64,000 bases of DNA from Eopsaltria australis. Lineage: Eukaryota > Chordata > Aves > Passeriformes > Petroicidae. Below are positions 58,576 to 64,000 of the stretch, piece after piece. Within the stretch, counting starts at the first letter, position 1, and each line of letters starts with the position of its first letter. The notes under the pieces are model-generated. The model was given only the letters and a program-made list of their open reading frames with translations. It made no database searches and was not told the origin of the DNA. Location of the stretch: assembly GCA_034509425.1 (NCBI GenBank), contig JAVTVJ010000458.1:2032794-2096793 (forward strand), written 5' to 3'. Position numbers and translations under genes: made by a program.

Positions 58576-60754
58576 GTATGAGGCTCCCTGTCAGCTCTTG
58601 TCTGTGGTGGGCAGAGGTGTGGGACCCGCCTGGGATCTTCAGGGTAAAGCCATGTGTGGGGTGAGGGGCTTCTTCAGCTCTCAGAGCACGACAGAGCGGT
58701 GCAAACCCTTCCAGTGCCCAGGTGTGGCATTTAATGTGCCAGGAGCTGCACAGTAAGGAGTGGACATCATCCCCGTGACCTGTCAGTTGGAATGTGTCAC
58801 TCATTTAGTTGATTAAGTTTCTAATTAACAACAAGCTTTCCTCAAGCTTTGGCATGTGTCACCACTTAAATATGCCATGCCACTGCAAAATAATATTTTG
58901 ACACATACAAATAGAGAGTCATTACTGTGGAAAAGGAGAAATGAAACCAGAGGAAGAGACTAATTACAGGAACAAAGTGTTTGGGGTCCCCGTGGCAGGT
59001 GATGGCTCAGCAGAGAGCAGCAGCTACCATTCCCTGCCTGTGTCAGGGTGAAGCTGCTGACTGTCTGTGCCTCACACAGGGCTGTATACTTAGATTAATG
59101 GCCCTCCTATTTCTTGCTGCTGAGCCTGGTGACTCACTTACCTGGAGTGCTTAATTTTCTTGAATAATGCCTGTTTTGGCAAATTTCTTCCTGCAGGGAG
59201 AGCAGACTGACAGCAGCTAGATGGGATCTTTCCATCAGCAGCTGCTTTGGAAGAAGTGTGGAGTCTTTAGGCACCTCTGTTCAAAAAAAGAAAAGAGCCT
59301 CTGATTCCTCTGTCCTCTTTTTGATGCATTCTGAAGTTTCAAGGGCTCCTGGCCCACAGAACTCTGGCCCAGCAGGAACAGGATCCTGCCAAGTGTTGGC
59401 CAGAGAGGTTTCTCCTTGGTCCTGTGCAGGCAGCCCTGGTCTGTGCATCTGCACTTCCCAGCTCTGTCTGCTTTCTCCAAGGCTTCCAATTCCATCTGCC
59501 TGTAAACACCCTGGCATTAGCATGATGAGCAGCCTTGCTGTCCCTGTTATAGGTCAAACTCAATCAAGGAACTAATGAGAGCTGCGAGCTTGCTGGTGTT
59601 TCAGACAGGTTCAGCATGTTTTTAGTCAAACCACTTTAATCATCCTGCCGTGCTCCTCCTGCCACCATAACAGCCTGCCCCAATATCTGATAACCCTAAA
59701 AACATGTGCTCCCTAACGCTGGAGCTGAAAGGCTCAGGTGACCAGGCAAAGCATTACCCAGGTGAGGGTGGCAGGTCTGCGTCAGCTCTGGTGCCCTGTG
59801 TGCTCATCCCTCAACAGCATCACATCGTGGGATTAGAGCTCACACTTTGGCCCAGAAAGTCCCTAAAAGTGGTAAATATTTACCTGCCAGAGGCATTTTA
59901 TTTCCTCAACATCAGAATTAAGTGTGGGTGCACCACTCCTTACCTGTGGATATGCAGGGGCAGATCAAAACCACACACCCCGTGCCTTTCCTGGGCAAAG
60001 GAACTGTGGCGTGTCCTACCCACACCAGTCTGAGAAAACCTCATGGGTGTCAGGTTTGTAGTGTTTGGGGAAGCTGAATGGTTTGTAGGATTTTGGCAAG
60101 CTGAATTTCATGAGGCATTTTGCTCCTGGCAATAATTGTTAGATAAAGGAGATGGATGCTGAAAGCTTCTCCTGAGTCCTCAAGGTGAGGGCATTAATAG
60201 CAGAGCCTTGAGGAAGGTGAGTCCTGTAGGCAAGTTAATTTTTAGTATTCCTGGGAACTGTGCTGCAGGCAGGAGGCAGCTGCAGAAAGTGGTTGTGTGG
60301 ATGAGCTGTAAGGAAAATTAAGCAATAGATCCCCAGTTTCTATTCTGTGCACATCCAACTCAAAATGCTGCCCTGGCTGCCTTCAGGCTGGCTCTGCTGA
60401 GCAGCACCTGCAATGGTGTGCTTGAAGCAGAGGCATAGGGAAGTGTGACAGATCTTGCTATTTGCAGAAAAGAGACCCTAGGAGTGATAAAGCAGCACTT
60501 TATCCAGGCTTGGATTGAGGTCTGCGACAGTGTGGTCTTTACAACAAATACAGATCTTTTCTCTAGGCTGAAAGAATTTATCTCTTCCAGGTTAAGCCAG
60601 AATTCCAGTAGAAGCTAAAAGAAAATAATAAAAATTAATTTAAGTCAGTTATGATATCTGTAAGATTGTTATTACAAAAAAACCCCAAACCTGTCTTAAT
60701 TACTATTAAAGTAAAATTTGAAGACAAAAAATAATCCCTCTGTGTGTAGCATTG

Positions 60755-61257
60755 GTGTGGCATCCTCCTGAGTACTGTGTGCAGTTCTGGGTGCCAGATT
60801 TAAAAAGGGTATGAAGGTCCTTGAATGTGTCCAGGGGGAGCAAGCCTGGTGCTTGAAGGAATGTGCTGAGGAGCAGCTGGGGCCTCTGGGCTGGGCTGGT
60901 GTGGAGAGGAGGAGGCTGAGGGGCGATCCCACTGCTCTCTGCAGCTGCTGAGGGTGGCACGGGCAGAGGAAGGTGCTGAGCTCCTCCCAGGATCCAGGGA
61001 TAGGATGTGTGGGAATGGCTCAAAGCTGTGCCAGGGCAGGTTTAGGGTGGGCATTAGGGAGCATTTATTTGCTGAGGGGGTGTCAAACACTGAAGGAGTT
61101 TCCCTAGAGATGTCACTGATTCCCCAAGCTATCAGTGGCATTTGGACAATGCCCTTACCAACATCTAACTTGTGGTCAACCTGACATGGTCAGGATTAGA
61201 TTATCCCTGTGGGTCCCTTCCTGCTCAAATATCATACTCTGTTCTGTTCTGTTCTTT
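60755..61257 (+). mobile_element. CR1 LINE 3' region, + orientation
   Basis: GAGTACTGTGTGCAGTTCTG, GAGGAGGCTGAGGGGCGATC, GCCAGGGCAGGTTTAG and GGGTCCCTTCCTGCTCAAAT, followed by short GTTCT repeats, follow the order of an avian CR1 3' end. Diverged, about 500 bp, with small deletions. Confidence 0.85.
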
Positions 61258-63670
61258 GACTGTCCAGTTTGGTATTTGGACAAGCTTTGCCTGTTCCATT
61301 TAGGCTGGGAGGTGAGGTACAGAGTGGTTTAGAGCTGTGCTGGTAACACAGAGCAGTGCACACTGAAGGGAGCTGTGGCTATAAATACTCTGCATTTCAG
61401 TGCTGGGCAGGTCGTGCTCTGATCCCACCAGCAGCAAGGAGTCTCTCAGTCCTGTGTTAAATCTCACAACTGCATACTCCAGGATCCAATTTCAACTCCT
61501 GCAAAACATCCCAGGTCTTTATTTTTAGTCTGATGCATCCTGTAACACATACAAAGTTAAGGATAAGGGGGGAAAAAAAGTGACAAGAAGCACCCAGGTT
61601 GTCTGTCTCCATCTCTCTGCTGCTGGATGCAAACAAGCAGCCCTCAGAGCCTTGGTAGAAAGCATTGATTTATTTTTATTGTCAGTCTAAAAGCTACATC
61701 ACGGGCCTGGAAATCTGATAAACCTGCAATGCCTGGGTTGCAAATAGTCACAGACTTTCTCCACTGGCCCTGGAATAAATGACAGATTTCCCACAGTAAG
61801 TGGCAAGGCTGTCAGACTGCTGGGAGCTTTCTTCGTTTCTGTAAGGGCACTGATAATATAAATTAGCATGCTCAGAGGCTGCTCTCTGGGCATAACCTTG
61901 TCCTGAGTTAATGCCTTACTTCAGCTTTTCTTAACTGGCAGTGCTCTGCAGTCTGGATGCCTTGGCAAAATTACTTGGATTCTGGGCATTTTCTTCAGGT
62001 TCTATTTTATGATTACAGCAGTTCTGGGTAAACAGGATTTAGTTATTTCAATTGCAGACTCTTGGGAAACACCATGGGGAGTTGGGGAATTGTTTCCTTT
62101 AGCTCAAAGACATACCTTTTAAAATTTTAGAGTGTGCTGAAAAATCAAAGGGTTTTATTTTTGCCTTAAACCAAAGGATCCTTTGGCCTGCTCCCACCCA
62201 CCTGGGTCACTCAGCTCATGGTGGGGGTGAACAGAGCTAACAGAAACCTGCAGAATTCTCTCACATTGCCTAAACTATTCTAAGCCAAAAAAGGTTTTTT
62301 GGCTGAAAAGTCATGCTCACCATGCTCACAACCTCAGACTTTATTACATGTGGAGGTTCTGTGTATCATCTGTATGGAAAATTTGATACTCATTTTCTCT
62401 GCTCTTTTCTTCTGTGCTTCAAAGCCACTGAATAAATTCAAATGAAACCCTTGCACTTTGGGTGTGATGTTACAGATCCATAAGATCTGTTGTAGGGTAG
62501 CTCAGGAGTTGGATGCCTTGACATATCTTCAATTAGTGTTATGAGTCAAGGGGAATTTTATTTTTTATCCCTCTGAGCACAACTGCTAATTCCTCTTAAA
62601 TATATTTGTCAGAGTTGTGGCTGCCACAGAGCAGACTAGCAAGATGTGCACTGAATGAGAGCTCCTGTACTGGCTTCAAGTGTCTCTTTTTTTTTTTTTT
62701 CTGTATTGAAGTTGCCAAGCGTTGTCTGTGTGTGATCCTTCTGTGTAATTCACCGTGTGTTTGCCTTGCCAAACCCAGGAATTAGCAGGGATGGTGCTGG
62801 CAGGAGGCTGCTCACACAGGCAGTGCCCAGTGCAGACACCTGACCCCTCTGGGGAGCCAGCACGTGTGCTGGGAGCCGGGCTAGGGTGGCGTGGGACATG
62901 GCTATCCTGTGTCAGCATCCACAGAATAAATATTGCAAATATTACCTAAGTATCCTGTAATACACTCACTGGAGGGCTCGGTTACAGGCTGCTATGTGCA
63001 AACACGAGTGCAGTTTGTAGCTCAGCTGCTGGGAGTGTGCGTGTGCTGTCCCAGCCGGAGCCCGGCTGGGCTGTTCCCTGCATCCTGCCAAGGGATATTT
63101 GAATTACAGACAGGCCAGCCGGGCCTTGGGGCCCCTGCCAGACCGGGCACCTCTGGCACGGCTTGCTCAGACCGGGCATTTCAAAGCAGCTCAAAGGATG
63201 TGGGTGTTGAAAGGGATGTCAGGAGCCTGTGCTTGCCGAGTCACCCGGAATGTGCTGGAAAACGCCCTGGAGCCATCGCTGCCTCCCAAGCAGGACGTGC
63301 TGGGGGAGCCACCACAGCTCCCCTTTCTCTCTGCCAGGCTGGCACTGCCCTGCCCTGCCCTGGCTCGGTGTCACCTCTGCTGGCTCCTGCCAAAACAAGC
63401 CGGGAGTCATTGCTTGGCTGCTGAAACCTGAGCTTGGCAGGAAGGTCTGGGCAGGGAGGGCAGGGGGGTCTTGCTCCATCAGCTGGGGGAGGCTGCTGGG
63501 CATCCTGGAGCTGCTGGGACAGCTGCAGGGACACAGCTCCTCTGGCCTCTGCAGGCTCCTTCTCAGGACCCGTTTGGGTTCCAAGGGCAATCTAGTCTCC
63601 AGCAATCTGCTGCCACTACCTCGCACAGAGTTCAAATGTGGTGCTGAGCCCTGGGATGCCACAGTCACAG

Positions 63671-64000
63671 ACTCACAGAAAGTTTGGGGTGAGAAAGAAG
63701 CTGTGGGGATCACAGCATCAGGGAATGGCTTCGGTTGGAAGGGATCTCAGAGATCATCCAGTCCAACCCCCCAGCAGAGCGGCTTCACCTGGAGCAGGTT
63801 GTGCTGGAATATCTGGAGATATTAAAAGCCCCAGGTGGGTTTTTAAAATATTCAGAGAAGGAGATTTCCCAATCTGTCTCTGCAGCCTGTACCAGTGCAC
63901 TGTCACCCTTAGGACAAAGACGTTTTTCCTCGTATTCAATGGAATTCCCAGTGTTTCAGTTTGTGCCTGTTGCCCCTTGTCCTGTTGCTAAGCACCACAG
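63671..64000 (-). mobile_element. CR1 LINE, - orientation, running off the window
   Basis: ATCACAGCATCAGGGAATGG, GGTTGGAAGGGATCTCAGAG, ATCATCCAGTCCAACCCCCC and later TTGCCCCTTGTCCTGTTGC are the reverse complement of a CR1 3' end. It is less diverged than the other copies. A second 3'-end-like start at 63671 (CTCACAGAAAGTTTGGGGTG) suggests two ends side by side. Confidence 0.88.

Larger units (their letters stand above)
58576..64000 (+). other. MCF2: MCF2 intron 3 (continues beyond window)
   Basis: No further SEC14 exon was recognised. It contains two CR1 copies (60755-61257 and 63671-64000) and a CpG-containing non-repeat block at about 62930-63250. Confidence 0.75.

Overview
This is vertebrate nuclear DNA, most likely from a bird. 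Several CR1 retrotransposon fragments with typical avian 3' ends lie in otherwise compact introns, and the coding sequence is very close to known amniote ATP11C. The window holds most of one large gene and the 5' end of a second, both on the + strand and both split into many exons. Nearly all long open frames in the window are chance frames and were discarded.

ATP11C occupies about 7226 to 43500. It encodes a P4-ATPase, the phosphatidylserine/phosphatidylethanolamine flippase that works with CDC50A/TMEM30A. Twenty-seven consecutive constitutive coding exons (7226-36331) can be read. All splice phases agree, and together they give exactly 1089 codons. The first coding exon (about 9 codons in mammals) is not seen and probably lies upstream. 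After the last shared exon there are three alternative C-terminal exons: 38036-38125, 38990-39082 and 40222-40338. Each carries its own stop, so the gene can make three different cytosolic tails. A 3' UTR follows, with a good poly(A) signal near 43479.

The stretch from about 43500 to 47100 is intergenic, with no gene recognised. It is followed by a purine-only-like tract (47116-47560) and a GC-rich tandem array (about 47570-48205). This array runs into the CpG-rich promoter and first exon of the second gene. That gene is MCF2/DBL-type: exon 1 (48286-48409), exon 2 (57826-57894) and exon 3 (58461-58575) join in phase into the start of a SEC14-like domain. The rest of the gene lies beyond position 64000. 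The order ATP11C then MCF2 on one strand matches the mammalian F9-MCF2-ATP11C block, and the paralogous ATP11A-MCF2L block.

The most unusual structure is a perfect-period 34-bp, six-unit array at 34500-34703. It starts exactly at a splice donor of ATP11C. Every unit carries a donor-like and an acceptor-like site around a 9-nt, frame-preserving micro-exon-like segment. Other points are a GC-AG intron (35551-36177), a changed polarity motif in the third C-terminal tail, retained caspase sites in the N domain, and the repeat-embedded MCF2 promoter.
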